This document shows, piece by piece, positions 47,133-54,606 of a stretch of 64,000 bases of DNA. Source of the DNA: Oleiharenicola sp. (GTDB lineage Bacteria > Verrucomicrobiota > Verrucomicrobiia > Opitutales > Opitutaceae); contig JANYDW010000013.1 of assembly GCA_025363455.1 (NCBI GenBank), positions 1 through 64,000 on the forward strand. The letters run 5' to 3'. Each line of letters begins with the position of its first letter. The stretch's first letter is position 1. The position numbers were made by a program, and so were the translations under genes. The notes under the pieces are model-generated. The model was not told the origin of the DNA. It searched no databases and saw only the letters and a list, made by a program, of their open reading frames with translations.

Positions 47133-48527
47133 TCAAGGCAGTTCCATCAGGCGAATGCGGCGGTATTCCATCTGGCCGCGGTCACCCTCGAGACCGATGG
47201 GACCGGTGGCGGGGACCTTCATCGCCTCCTCCAGCACCTCGCCGTTGCAGGTGGCGTGGGCTGTGCCGCCCGTCACGGTGACCTCGAGGTCGTTCCAGTC
47301 GCCGGCCTTGTACTGCTGCAGCTTGTTGTAGGGCCCGGCGAGGAGGTAATCGCGGCACTGGAGCTGCGGGCCGCGCACGTAAACGCCGCTATCGGCGTTG
47401 GGGGTGGCCCGGAACTGCAGGCGGAGCACAAAATTTTTCGGGAACTCCTTCGTGGTCCAGAGTTGCTGGACGCGACGGCCGCCGCCGCCTGGCGTGGTCA
47501 CAATGAGCCGTCCCGCCTTGGCGACATAGCGACCGTCGGGCGTGGCGGTGAGGCCATCGAACCGGACGGGTTCCTTGACGAACAGGCCGCCGGGCGCATC
47601 GACCTGGCTTGTCTGCCATTTCCGGAGGCTTTCCGCATCCTCGGGCGTGCTGGCATGGTACCCCCAGCCGGTAAGGTCGCGGCCGTTGAACAGGCTCACG
47701 AAGTCATTCTCGATCGTGAACTCGTCGCGTTCGGTGTCGAGGAAGCCGAGGGTGGCCAGTACCGGACGGATCGCACCGGCCCACTTGACGTAGCCGACGT
47801 TGGCCGGATGCAGCAGGTCGGGAAACTCCTCGGGCTTGGCGTCGTTCTGCGGACCCGCGAACAGTTTCCAGGTCTCGACGACGGTGACCTGCGGCTGGTC
47901 GGCGGTAAGCTCGCGGATCAGCTGGTTGGTCCGGCGGATGAGATAGGCCGGGCGATTCTTGGTGGGCGAGCTCGGGAAGATTTCGCAAACGATGACCGGC
48001 ATGGCGGGGTCGTGGCGTTTCAGTTCATCGATGATGAGGCGGAGGTTGCTGGCGATCGTCCAGGGCGTGGCCTTCTCCTCGAGGTCGTTGGTGCCGATGA
48101 GCAGGACGACGGCGCGGGGGTGTAACGCCAGCACGTCCTCGGGCAGCCGGAAGAGCACGCCACGCGTGGTGTCGCCGCTGATGCCGCGGTTGGCGGTTTT
48201 CAGCTCGGGAAACAGGCCGTCAAAATCATCGTGCCAGCCTTGTGTGATCGAGTCGCCGAGAAAGACGATGGCCTGTTGGTCTTGTTGCACCCGGGTGGCC
48301 CATAGATTGCGCAGCTTGTTCCAGTTTTCCCGGAATCCCTTGTAGTGGCGGGTCGGGCCGACTCCCGGCATATCATCGACATTGGACGGCAGGTCGTATT
48401 TGGACGGGGCCGCCGCCGCAGTTTTGACCGGAGCGGTGGAAGGAGACGTGGCGCAGCCGGCCAGCAGCAACGCGAAGAGGGTGAGCCCGTTCGACAGGCT
48501 CAGGGCAGGGGATAGGAGGAGGCGCAT
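47133..48527 (-). CDS. SGNH/GDSL hydrolase fused to a DUF1080 (3-keto-disaccharide hydrolase-like) domain
   Basis: A 464-residue lipoprotein. The leader MRLLLSPALSLSNGLTLFALLLAGC has a lipobox, and its SLSNG stretch is an in-frame dispersed repeat (48488-48509). Residues 60-265 are an SGNH hydrolase: block I FLGDSITQGW, block II NRGISGDTTRG, block III LLIGTNDLEE and block V DLLHPANVGY. Residues 275-464 match DUF1080/LamG-like proteins (FVSLFNGRDLTGWGYHAS ... DSGVYVRGPQLQCRDY ... IGLEGDRGQMEYRRIRL). It probably deacylates or binds modified glycans at the cell surface. Confidence 0.9.
   Translation of the reverse strand: MRLLLSPALSLSNGLTLFALLLAGCATSPSTAPVKTAAAAPSKYDLPSNVDDMPGVGPTRHYKGFRENWNKLRNLWATRVQQDQQAIVFLGDSITQGWHDDFDGLFPELKTANRGISGDTTRGVLFRLPEDVLALHPRAVVLLIGTNDLEEKATPWTIASNLRLIIDELKRHDPAMPVIVCEIFPSSPTKNRPAYLIRRTNQLIRELTADQPQVTVVETWKLFAGPQNDAKPEEFPDLLHPANVGYVKWAGAIRPVLATLGFLDTERDEFTIENDFVSLFNGRDLTGWGYHASTPEDAESLRKWQTSQVDAPGGLFVKEPVRFDGLTATPDGRYVAKAGRLIVTTPGGGGRRVQQLWTTKEFPKNFVLRLQFRATPNADSGVYVRGPQLQCRDYLLAGPYNKLQQYKAGDWNDLEVTVTGGTAHATCNGEVLEEAMKVPATGPIGLEGDRGQMEYRRIRLMELP
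48488..48509. repeat. TTCGACAGGCTCAGG dispersed repeat inside the GDSL lipoprotein leader
   Basis: CGTTCGACAGGCTCAGGGC is read in frame on the minus strand as ALSLSNGL, part of the hydrophobic core of the signal peptide. Confidence 0.8.
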
Positions 48528-48589
48528 GGGGTGGGGATGGAAGCGAGGTAAACACGAAATACACGAATCACACAAAAGCTAATTTCCAT

Positions 48590-48670
48590 GTCATCCTGAG
48601 CGCAGCGAAGGATCCACGACTTCGAATGCTACAAACGCGCGCTTGGATCCTTCGCTGCGCTCAGGATGAC
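48590..48670. repeat. palindromic repeat, GGATCC family (perfect copy)
   Basis: The arms at 48590-48615 (GTCATCCTGAGCGCAGCGAA...) and 48645-48670 are perfect 26-bp inverted complements around a 29-bp centre. It lies between the methyltransferase and GDSL genes. Confidence 0.9.
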
Positions 48671-48725
48671 CAGGAGGAGTTGTTGGTCGGTGACAGTCGG
48701 GGTGAGCCAAGGTTGAAATGCCCGG

Positions 48726-49541
48726 CTATTTCTTCCGGAACGCAAAGCGATGATACATGATTTCCCGTTTCCGGAAGCCCTCATACATCTGGCCGCCGAC
48801 CAGCCCGGCGAACTCACCGAAGACGTGATGGAAGGCCGGCGGGATGAACTCGGCGATGAGTCGGCGCTTGCGTGCGTCGTCCGCCTGCAGGGCATCGGCC
48901 ACGGGGGCGGTGATGTCCTCGTGGGCGATTTGCTCCCAGCCGGATTGCGCGGCCAGCGCGGCGTGCCAGGCAGGCACCTCGGAGGCGGGCCGGAAGTCGG
49001 TGTAAAGGAAATGTCCCCCCGGACGCAGCACACGCGCGGCCTCGGCGAAGAATTTTTCGATGTGCCCGTAGCAGTGGCTGCTCTCGACGTTCACCACGGC
49101 GTCAAAGCTGGCGTCGGGAAACGGCAGCCGCTCGGCATCGCCGACGGTGAAGGTGAGGTGGGCGACCGCAGCGTGCCGCTTTTGGCAGAGCGCCACGGCC
49201 TGGGGCGAGAAGTCGGCGCCGGTAATTCTGGCCGGGCGGTGATACCGCGCGAGGAAGCTCGCCCCGCCGCCGCGACCGGACCCGACCTCAAGCACAAGGC
49301 GGCCGGTGAGATCCGCGGCGGAGGCCACGCGGTGGTAGAGTTGGATGCAATACCGGTCGGCTTCGTCCGTTGGTTCGAGCGCGAGGGCCGGCGAGCCGGC
49401 CGCCGGCACGAAGCCGTAGTTCATGAAAGTCCAGTCGCCCGACTGGTGCTTGCTGGCCAGCCGCCCATACCACCAGAGCCAGAGCAGGCGGCGCAATAGC
49501 GGGGAGTGTTCGAGCACGAACACGGCGAAGCGGATGAGCAT
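48726..49541 (-). CDS. class I SAM-dependent methyltransferase
   Basis: A 271-residue enzyme with a Rossmann-like methyltransferase domain (about residues 85-215). Motif I is VLEVGSGRGGGASFLA, motif II region ITGADFSPQAV, then VGDAERLPFPDASFDAVVNVESSHCYGHI and RVLRPGGHFLYTDFR. The pattern resembles sterol C24/phthiotriol-type and ubiquinone-type lipid methyltransferases, and the N-terminus has a hydrophobic helix with many Trp and Leu (LLRRLLWLWWYGRL). The substrate is unknown, probably a lipid. ATG 49541 is used; a TTG at 49559 is the alternative. Confidence 0.88.
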   Translation of the reverse strand: MLIRFAVFVLEHSPLLRRLLWLWWYGRLASKHQSGDWTFMNYGFVPAAGSPALALEPTDEADRYCIQLYHRVASAADLTGRLVLEVGSGRGGGASFLARYHRPARITGADFSPQAVALCQKRHAAVAHLTFTVGDAERLPFPDASFDAVVNVESSHCYGHIEKFFAEAARVLRPGGHFLYTDFRPASEVPAWHAALAAQSGWEQIAHEDITAPVADALQADDARKRRLIAEFIPPAFHHVFGEFAGLVGGQMYEGFRKREIMYHRFAFRKK

Positions 49542-49632
49542 GCCGGACCGTGCAAACAAAAACCCGGGCTGGCGAGCCCGGGCTGAAGGAGACGATTAGC
49601 AGATCCGCAAAGGATCCCAAATCCTAGAGACG

Positions 49633-49786
49633 GTTAACCGCTAATTTCCGCTAATCCCCGCTAGTGGGAACGGGAGCCGGATTTTGTCCTGGGCGATTCG
49701 TTCACCGACCTGATGAGCTGGTTGGCCCTTCGGTTCCGTTTCATCAATCCTGGGATTAGCGCTCATTAGCGTGAATTAGCGGTTAC
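49633..49786. repeat. TTAACCGCTAATT-family long repeat (copy 1)
   Basis: GGTTAACCGCTAATTTCCGC at the left and GCGTGAATTAGCGGTTAC at the right enclose a centre with GTTCACCGA...GGTTCCGTTTCA. It matches 56614-56763 over its whole length. It takes up most of the gap 49542-49940; no gene is supported there. Confidence 0.88.
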
Positions 49787-49940
49787 GCATCTGGGTTTGC
49801 CCGGTTGGCGCCGCCCGCCTGCGCAATCAGCCGCCGGGCTGGCAGAGGCAGGATGACGTGATAATGAGATCGGCCTTCTGCCAGACGTCCTTGAACTGGC
49901 TGCGCAACGCGGTGACCTCGTCGCCGGTGGTCGAAGAAAC

Positions 49941-51701
49941 TCAGTTTGCGAGGGACAACCGGAATTTTTCGAGGTCGGCTACGGCAGCGGCGAACAGCAA
50001 GCGGCGTTGGGCAGGCGAAAGGCCGGGCGTCAGTGCGGCGGTCCGGTAATCGCGAAAGCGGTTCCAGTTTTCCTGCCGGACATAGACGCGGGCGAGTTGG
50101 ATCGAGAGGTCATTGACGTCCGGCACGGCGTTGCCGGACAGGGAGTCGTGATACCGTTGGATTTCCGCCCGCACCGCATCCATCTCGACCGCCAATTTCG
50201 CAAAGCGCTGCTTGAATTCGCCATTGCGGGTCTGCAGGCGAGCAATGATTTCCTTCCGATTCTTTTTAACGGAGGCGGTCGAATCGACGGCAGGCAACAA
50301 CGCGAGGGACGCGCTGTTGCTTTGATAGGCAACCTCGACGCGTTCAGGCGCGAGATCCCGGCCAAACTCCTTTCCGGCGCGCTGGACGTCCCGCAGCAGC
50401 ACATTCTTGCCATCCATCATGTGGCCGACGTGGCTGATCAGGTCGGGGGGGAGGTTGGAGGGCGTGGGTTCGTCCGGATTACGAAGCCCGGCAAGCGCAA
50501 CGCGGATCTCCTCCGCCAACACTTCAAGCTCGGCAAAACGCGGCGCCTGCGCACTGGGGGGGCCGACATATTTACCGGCATGTTTGGGATCGGAACGGTC
50601 GTCCGGAACGCCCATAACGACTTCGGTCAGGTCCTGCTTCAGGGCCGTTCTCTTTTCCTGAAATAGCTCCAATTTCCGGGCGAGCACCGCGTCGGTTTTC
50701 TCCGGCCAGCGCAAATGCGCCGATCCCGGCAGGAAAAAACGAAACTCCGCGCCAACGGAACCCGACCCGGTTTGGGCCTTCCCGGGAGAATTGGCCGCAA
50801 TCTCCTGCAACATCAGGCGCTGATCGAGCGAAAGGCCGGCTTGGAACGGGGTGGCGGGGATGGCTGGGTCGTCCACGCCGGAACTGGTCGCGGTTTGGGC
50901 CTTCCCGAGAGCATCGGCCGCAATCTCCTGCAACATCAGGCGCTGATCGAGCGAAAGACCGGTTTGGAATTGGGCGGCGAGGATGGCTGTACAATATTTC
51001 TTCATGCCGGGTTGCTCGCCGGGCTCGAGGGCGTCACGCGCGTTGGCGAGCGCGCCGCCCGCGTCGAAGGGTTGGTCCTTGACGGGCGTTGTGAGGTCAA
51101 CCCGGATATTCTCGCACTCTTTCTCCAATGCATGGAGGCGTTTCTCTTGCGTTGAGGCGAGGCGGGAGAGAATCCCGGGTTGCGCGGCCGCGGACTCGTG
51201 CGGGGTTCGGGCGAGGGCATCTCGCAATTCACGCAGCAATCTGGCCCTGTCCGCATTGTATTGCTCTACGCGCTGGAGTCGCCGCGGGGAAAGCAGGCCG
51301 CGCAGTCGCAGGCTGCAATATGGCATAAAAAATGGTTCACCAGCGTAGTCGGCCAGAATTACCGGATAGACTGGCCCATCGTCGGCCTGGGGTGGCGCGC
51401 CCAGAGCCGGAGGAACCGGCGGGAAAAGCAGAAGGCCTGAGGCGGCGATTTCGCCCAAGCGAGCCAACTCTTCCACATAGCGTTCCTCAATATTCCTATG
51501 TATTTCTTCAGCAGCCAGGCTCGCTTGCGTCCCAGCCTGAATTTGTGCATCGAAGGCGCCAGCTGCGCTCCCTCGGGACGGGGCAGGCGTGTTAGCATCC
51601 GCGGGCATGATCTGTCCGGAAGCAACGCTGACGGCCAAGGCGGTCCACAGGATAGTGCAACCAAGACGGGCGATTCGGGGGCGAACGACAGGGATAGGCA
51701 T
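49941..51701 (-). CDS. hypothetical exported protein with an internal tandem repeat
   Basis: A 586-residue protein of unknown family with an N-terminal signal peptide (about residues 1-30, LGCTILWTALAVSVASGQ). It is mostly helical and charged, with likely coiled coils (RVEQYNADRARLLRELRDALAR; KKNRKEIIARLQTRNGEFKQRFAKLAVEMDAVRAEIQRYHD). A 25-residue unit (FQTGLSLDQRLMLQEIAADALGKAQ) occurs twice (DNA 50770-50846 and 50893-50969, 72 of 77 bases identical), with a degenerate third at the C-terminus (ALTPGLSPAQRRLLFAAAVADLEKF). ATG 51701 is chosen. A periplasmic structural or scaffold role is possible but not shown. Confidence 0.7.
   Translation of the reverse strand: MPIPVVRPRIARLGCTILWTALAVSVASGQIMPADANTPAPSRGSAAGAFDAQIQAGTQASLAAEEIHRNIEERYVEELARLGEIAASGLLLFPPVPPALGAPPQADDGPVYPVILADYAGEPFFMPYCSLRLRGLLSPRRLQRVEQYNADRARLLRELRDALARTPHESAAAQPGILSRLASTQEKRLHALEKECENIRVDLTTPVKDQPFDAGGALANARDALEPGEQPGMKKYCTAILAAQFQTGLSLDQRLMLQEIAADALGKAQTATSSGVDDPAIPATPFQAGLSLDQRLMLQEIAANSPGKAQTGSGSVGAEFRFFLPGSAHLRWPEKTDAVLARKLELFQEKRTALKQDLTEVVMGVPDDRSDPKHAGKYVGPPSAQAPRFAELEVLAEEIRVALAGLRNPDEPTPSNLPPDLISHVGHMMDGKNVLLRDVQRAGKEFGRDLAPERVEVAYQSNSASLALLPAVDSTASVKKNRKEIIARLQTRNGEFKQRFAKLAVEMDAVRAEIQRYHDSLSGNAVPDVNDLSIQLARVYVRQENWNRFRDYRTAALTPGLSPAQRRLLFAAAVADLEKFRLSLAN
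50770..50969. repeat. two 77-bp direct repeats within the exported protein gene
   Basis: The units at 50770-50846 and 50893-50969 differ at five positions and are 123 bp apart (start to start), a multiple of three, so the reading frame is kept. Confidence 0.9.
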
Positions 51702-51927
51702 AGTGATGCGATGTTTTCCAACGGCCCGTGACGTCGAGACAGACCAGCGCACCAGTCATGGCAAGGGGAAAATCCCCGTTAAAGAGCCTTGGGGCATGCT
51801 CGGTGCGGGCGGGCGAAAACCTTTGGATCGCCACGGCGCGCCAAGCGCGCCTCGCGATGACAAATTATCTTACAACCCAGGCCCCACCCGTTCGACTGGA
51901 TCAGGGTGGAGCGGTATCGGTTCGCCT

Positions 51928-53022
51928 TTAGCGCACCACTCGTGCCCCGCCGCCGCCGATGGTCTTCTCGACTTCTTTGCGCGTGGCCATTGAGGTGTCG
52001 CCGGGGGTCGTCGAGGCGAGCGCGCCGTGGGCGGCGCCGTATTCGACGGCTTTCTTCGGGTCGTTGAATTCGAGGAAGCCGAACTGCAGGCCGCTCGCGA
52101 AGCTGTCGCCGCCGCCGACGCGGTCGAGGATCTCGAGCTTCGGGTACTTCTTGCTCTCGTGGAACTGGCCATCGTGCCAGAGGATGGCGCTCCAGTCGTT
52201 GCTGGTCGCGGTGTGAACGTGGCGCAGCGTCGTGGCGGCGACCTTGAAGTTCGGGAATTCCTTCACGGCAGTCTCGATCATGGCCTTGAAGGCGTCGGTC
52301 TCGATGTGCTTGAGATCCTCGGCGCCCTTGACGGCGAAGCCGAGCGAGGCGGTGAAGTCCTCCTCGTTGCCGATCATGACGTCGACGTTCTTCGCAATCT
52401 CGCGATTGACCTCCTGGGCTTTCTTGAGGCCGCCGATGGTTTTCCAGAGCGAGGGACGGTAATTCAAATCGTAGCTGACGATGGTGCCATGTTTCTTCGC
52501 GGCCTTGACGGCTTCGACGGTGAGCTCGGCCGTGGAGGCGGAGAGGGCTGCGTAGATGCCGCCGGTGTGAAACCAGCGGACGCCAAGCTTGCCGAAGATG
52601 TGGTCCCAGTCGATGTCACCCGGCTTGAGCTGCGAGGCGGCGGTGTTGCCGCGGTCGGGGTTGCCGACGGCGCCGCGGATGCCAAAGCCGCGCTCGGTGA
52701 AGTTGAGGCCGTTGCGCAGGGTGCGGCCGATACCGTCGTCCTCGCGCCACTTGATGAAGTCGGTGGCGACGCCGCCCTGCATGATGAAGTCCTCGACGAG
52801 GTGACCGACCTCGTTGTCGACGAAGGCGGTGACGACGGCCGTCTTCAGGCCGAAACATTTGCGGAGGCCGCGGGAGGTGTTGTATTCGCCGCCGCCCTCC
52901 CAGACCTGGAAGTTGCGGGCGGTGCGAATGCGGCCTTCGCCGGGATCGAGTCGGAGCATGACTTCACCGAGGGAGATTTGGTCAAAGGCGCATTCTTTAG
53001 CGGGGCGGATTTGGAGGCTCAT
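51928..53022 (-). CDS. kdgK: PfkB-family sugar kinase, probable 2-keto-3-deoxygluconate kinase
   Basis: A ribokinase-type enzyme (364 residues) expected to phosphorylate 2-keto-3-deoxygluconate to KDPG. PfkB motifs are present: the N-terminal ISLGEVMLRLDPGEGRI, VWEGGGEYNTSRGLRKCFG (motif 1 Gly-Gly), and motif 2 DRVGGGDSFASGLQFG with the catalytic Asp. Substrate choice is inferred from the eda gene immediately upstream on the same strand. A palindrome (53070-53121) lies between the two. The frame is open upstream of ATG 53022 but through low-complexity repeats. Confidence 0.88.
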   Translation of the reverse strand: MSLQIRPAKECAFDQISLGEVMLRLDPGEGRIRTARNFQVWEGGGEYNTSRGLRKCFGLKTAVVTAFVDNEVGHLVEDFIMQGGVATDFIKWREDDGIGRTLRNGLNFTERGFGIRGAVGNPDRGNTAASQLKPGDIDWDHIFGKLGVRWFHTGGIYAALSASTAELTVEAVKAAKKHGTIVSYDLNYRPSLWKTIGGLKKAQEVNREIAKNVDVMIGNEEDFTASLGFAVKGAEDLKHIETDAFKAMIETAVKEFPNFKVAATTLRHVHTATSNDWSAILWHDGQFHESKKYPKLEILDRVGGGDSFASGLQFGFLEFNDPKKAVEYGAAHGALASTTPGDTSMATRKEVEKTIGGGGARVVR

Positions 53023-53069
53023 GGGAAGAGAGAGTGAAAGTGAAGGTGAGGGTGAAAGGGGGTGGCTTT

Positions 53070-53121
53070 GTAGGGCTGCCGCTTGTCGGCAGGCCGGCCC
53101 GGCGGCGAGCGCCGGCCCTAC
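53070..53121. repeat. GTAGGGC palindrome inside the eda-kdgK operon
   Basis: GTAGGGCTGCCGCTTGTCGG ... GCGGCGAGCGCCGGCCCTAC, located 8 bp after the eda stop. Confidence 0.75.
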
Positions 53122-53129
53122 AGGAAGGA

Positions 53130-53765
53130 CTAAACTTTGGCGGCCGCGGCGACGAACTGTTTGGCGCGGGCCGTGATGGCGGCCCAGTCGCCGGACTTCA
53201 AGGCGGCGGGCGCGACGAGCGCGGAACCAGCGGCGGTGGCGAAGGCGCCGGCCTTGAGGAAGTCGCCGACCGTCTCGGGCGTGACGCCGCCGGTGGGCAG
53301 GAATTCCAGCTTCGGGAACGGCGCCTTGAGGGACTTGATGTAGGCAGGGCCAAAGAACTCGGCGGGGAAAATCTTGATGACGTCGGCGCCGCACTCATGG
53401 GCGCTGTAGGCTTCCGTGGGGGTAAGCGCGCCGGAGAGAACCGGCACGCCGGCGGCATTGCAGACCTTGATGACTTCCGGCCGCAGGGCGGGGGTCACGA
53501 TAAATTTGGCACCAGCGGCGATGCCTTTCCGCGCCGTCTCGGCGTCGAGGACGGTGCCGAGGCCGAGGAGGACGTCGGGCAATTCCTTCGAGACCTTGGC
53601 GCACAATTCGAGGGCACCGGGTGTGGTCATGGTGAGTTCGATGGCCCCGAGTCCGCCAGCCTGCAAGGCGCGGGCACAGCCCACGAGGTTGTCGGCGTTG
53701 TCAGCACGGATAAGGGCGATGACCTTCTGGGCCTTCAGTTGGGCGAGGATGTCAGACTTGTTCAT
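53130..53765 (-). CDS. eda: KDPG/KHG aldolase (Eda)
   Basis: Cleaves 2-keto-3-deoxy-6-phosphogluconate to pyruvate and glyceraldehyde-3-phosphate. The 211-residue class I aldolase has the catalytic Glu in IELTMTTPGALE, GLGTVLDAETARKGIAAGAKFIVTPA, the Schiff-base Lys in ADVIKIFPAEFFGP and the phosphate loop FLPTGGVTPETVGDFLKAGA. With kdgK downstream it forms the last two steps of uronate or ketodeoxy-sugar catabolism. Its 5' end is duplicated: the first seven codons recur 99 bp upstream (53845-53864) across an inserted repeat. A tandem operator lies 206-236 bp upstream. Confidence 0.95.
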   Translation of the reverse strand: MNKSDILAQLKAQKVIALIRADNADNLVGCARALQAGGLGAIELTMTTPGALELCAKVSKELPDVLLGLGTVLDAETARKGIAAGAKFIVTPALRPEVIKVCNAAGVPVLSGALTPTEAYSAHECGADVIKIFPAEFFGPAYIKSLKAPFPKLEFLPTGGVTPETVGDFLKAGAFATAAGSALVAPAALKSGDWAAITARAKQFVAAAAKV

Positions 53766-53864
53766 AAAATACTCGGGAGCTGCATTACCCGCCTACGCTC
53801 GGAGAGCTACGGCGAGGTTCGTCCAGCAGCTTTGCTGCAGGCGAAGGATGTCAGACTTGTTCAT
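53746..53864. repeat. 20-bp direct repeat bracketing a small insertion at the eda start
   Basis: AGGATGTCAGACTTGTTCAT occurs at 53746-53765 (start of eda) and 53845-53864. The 79 bp between contains a hairpin (CAGCAGC/GCTGCTG-like) and other repeat-type sequence. This is the layout of an insertion with a long target duplication, or of a slipped duplication. The upstream copy starts a 22-codon reading frame that ends before eda. Confidence 0.8.
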
Positions 53865-53970
53865 GAGGGCGGTGGTCGGGGGTGAGGCGGGGCCGGGCAA
53901 GGCCGACCCGACCGGCAGAAGCGAGCTGCTATCGACTGAGGATATTCTCCTTGCGGCAAGCCCAGAATTA

Positions 53971-54001
53971 TTCAGGTATGAACCGTCGGTTAACTAATGA
54001 A
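53971..54001. promoter_or_regulatory. tandem operator A, eda-kdgK / VOC intergenic region
   Basis: TTCAGGTATGAA (53971-53982) and TTAACTAATGAA (53990-54001) start 19 bp apart. The same two-part element, with identical spacing, lies at 61455-61485 and (first half degenerate) 60453-60483. It sits between the divergent eda and VOC genes. Proposed IclR-type binding site. Confidence 0.65.
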
Positions 54002-54045
54002 CATTCAGTCGACCCGCATTTTTGCCCCTTCAGCCCCATCCGATC

Positions 54046-54441
54046 ATGATCTTTGAGCATTTTGCCCTCAACGTGCCCGACGCCCGGGCAGCTGCTGCGT
54101 GGTATGTCGAACATCTCGGACTGAAGGTCCTGCGCGCCAAGGCGGAGGCGCCCCACACTCATTTTTTTGCCGACAGCACCGGGCGGGTATTCATCGAACT
54201 CTACTCCAATCCGGCGGACCCCATTCCGGATTATCCCAATCAACACCAGTTGCGGGTGCATTTTGCTTTTGCGGTGGCGGAGGCGAAGGCCGAGCGGACG
54301 CGGCTGCAGCGGGCGGGAGCCACCTTGGTGGTCGAAGAGCAGATGCCGGACGGCGGTCTCTTGATCATGATGCGCGATCCGTGGGGCGTGCCGGTGCAAC
54401 TGTGCCAGCGGGCGCAGCCGTTCCAGCCACCGGGCCGGTAG
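54046..54441 (+). CDS. VOC (glyoxalase/bleomycin-resistance) family protein
   Basis: A 131-residue single-module VOC protein with paired beta-alpha-beta-beta-beta units: FEHFALNVPDARAAAAWYVEHLGLKVL with a metal-ligand-type His, GRVFIELYSN (Glu ligand), LRVHFAFAVAEAKAERTRLQRAGA (His) and PDGGLLIMMRDPWGVPVQLCQRA. Four potential metal ligands suggest an active metalloenzyme, but the reaction (lyase, dioxygenase or isomerase) cannot be told. It is divergent from eda across the tandem operator and may belong to the same regulon. ATG 54046 is preferred to a TTG at 54022. Confidence 0.85.
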   Translation: MIFEHFALNVPDARAAAAWYVEHLGLKVLRAKAEAPHTHFFADSTGRVFIELYSNPADPIPDYPNQHQLRVHFAFAVAEAKAERTRLQRAGATLVVEEQMPDGGLLIMMRDPWGVPVQLCQRAQPFQPPGR

Positions 54442-54496
54442 GGGAGCGACGCCAAGCCCGGGCTTCAAAATCCCTGTACTGCTTTTGATCCGGGAT

Positions 54497-54567
54497 GTGG
54501 GAGGGGCTTTATGCCCCGACTTTACCGGCAGCGAAAGCGACATGTCGGGGCGTAAAGCCCCTCCCAC
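54497..54567. repeat. GTGGGAGGGGC palindrome between convergent genes
   Basis: GTGGGAGGGGCTTTATGCCC and GGGGCGTAAAGCCCCTCCCAC form the arms; the inner part has ATGCCCCGAC/GTCGGGGC pairing. It could act as a bidirectional terminator. Confidence 0.8.
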
Positions 54568-54606
54568 ATTCAAGCCACCGGCCCAAACGGAATTTGAAGG
54601 CTTACC

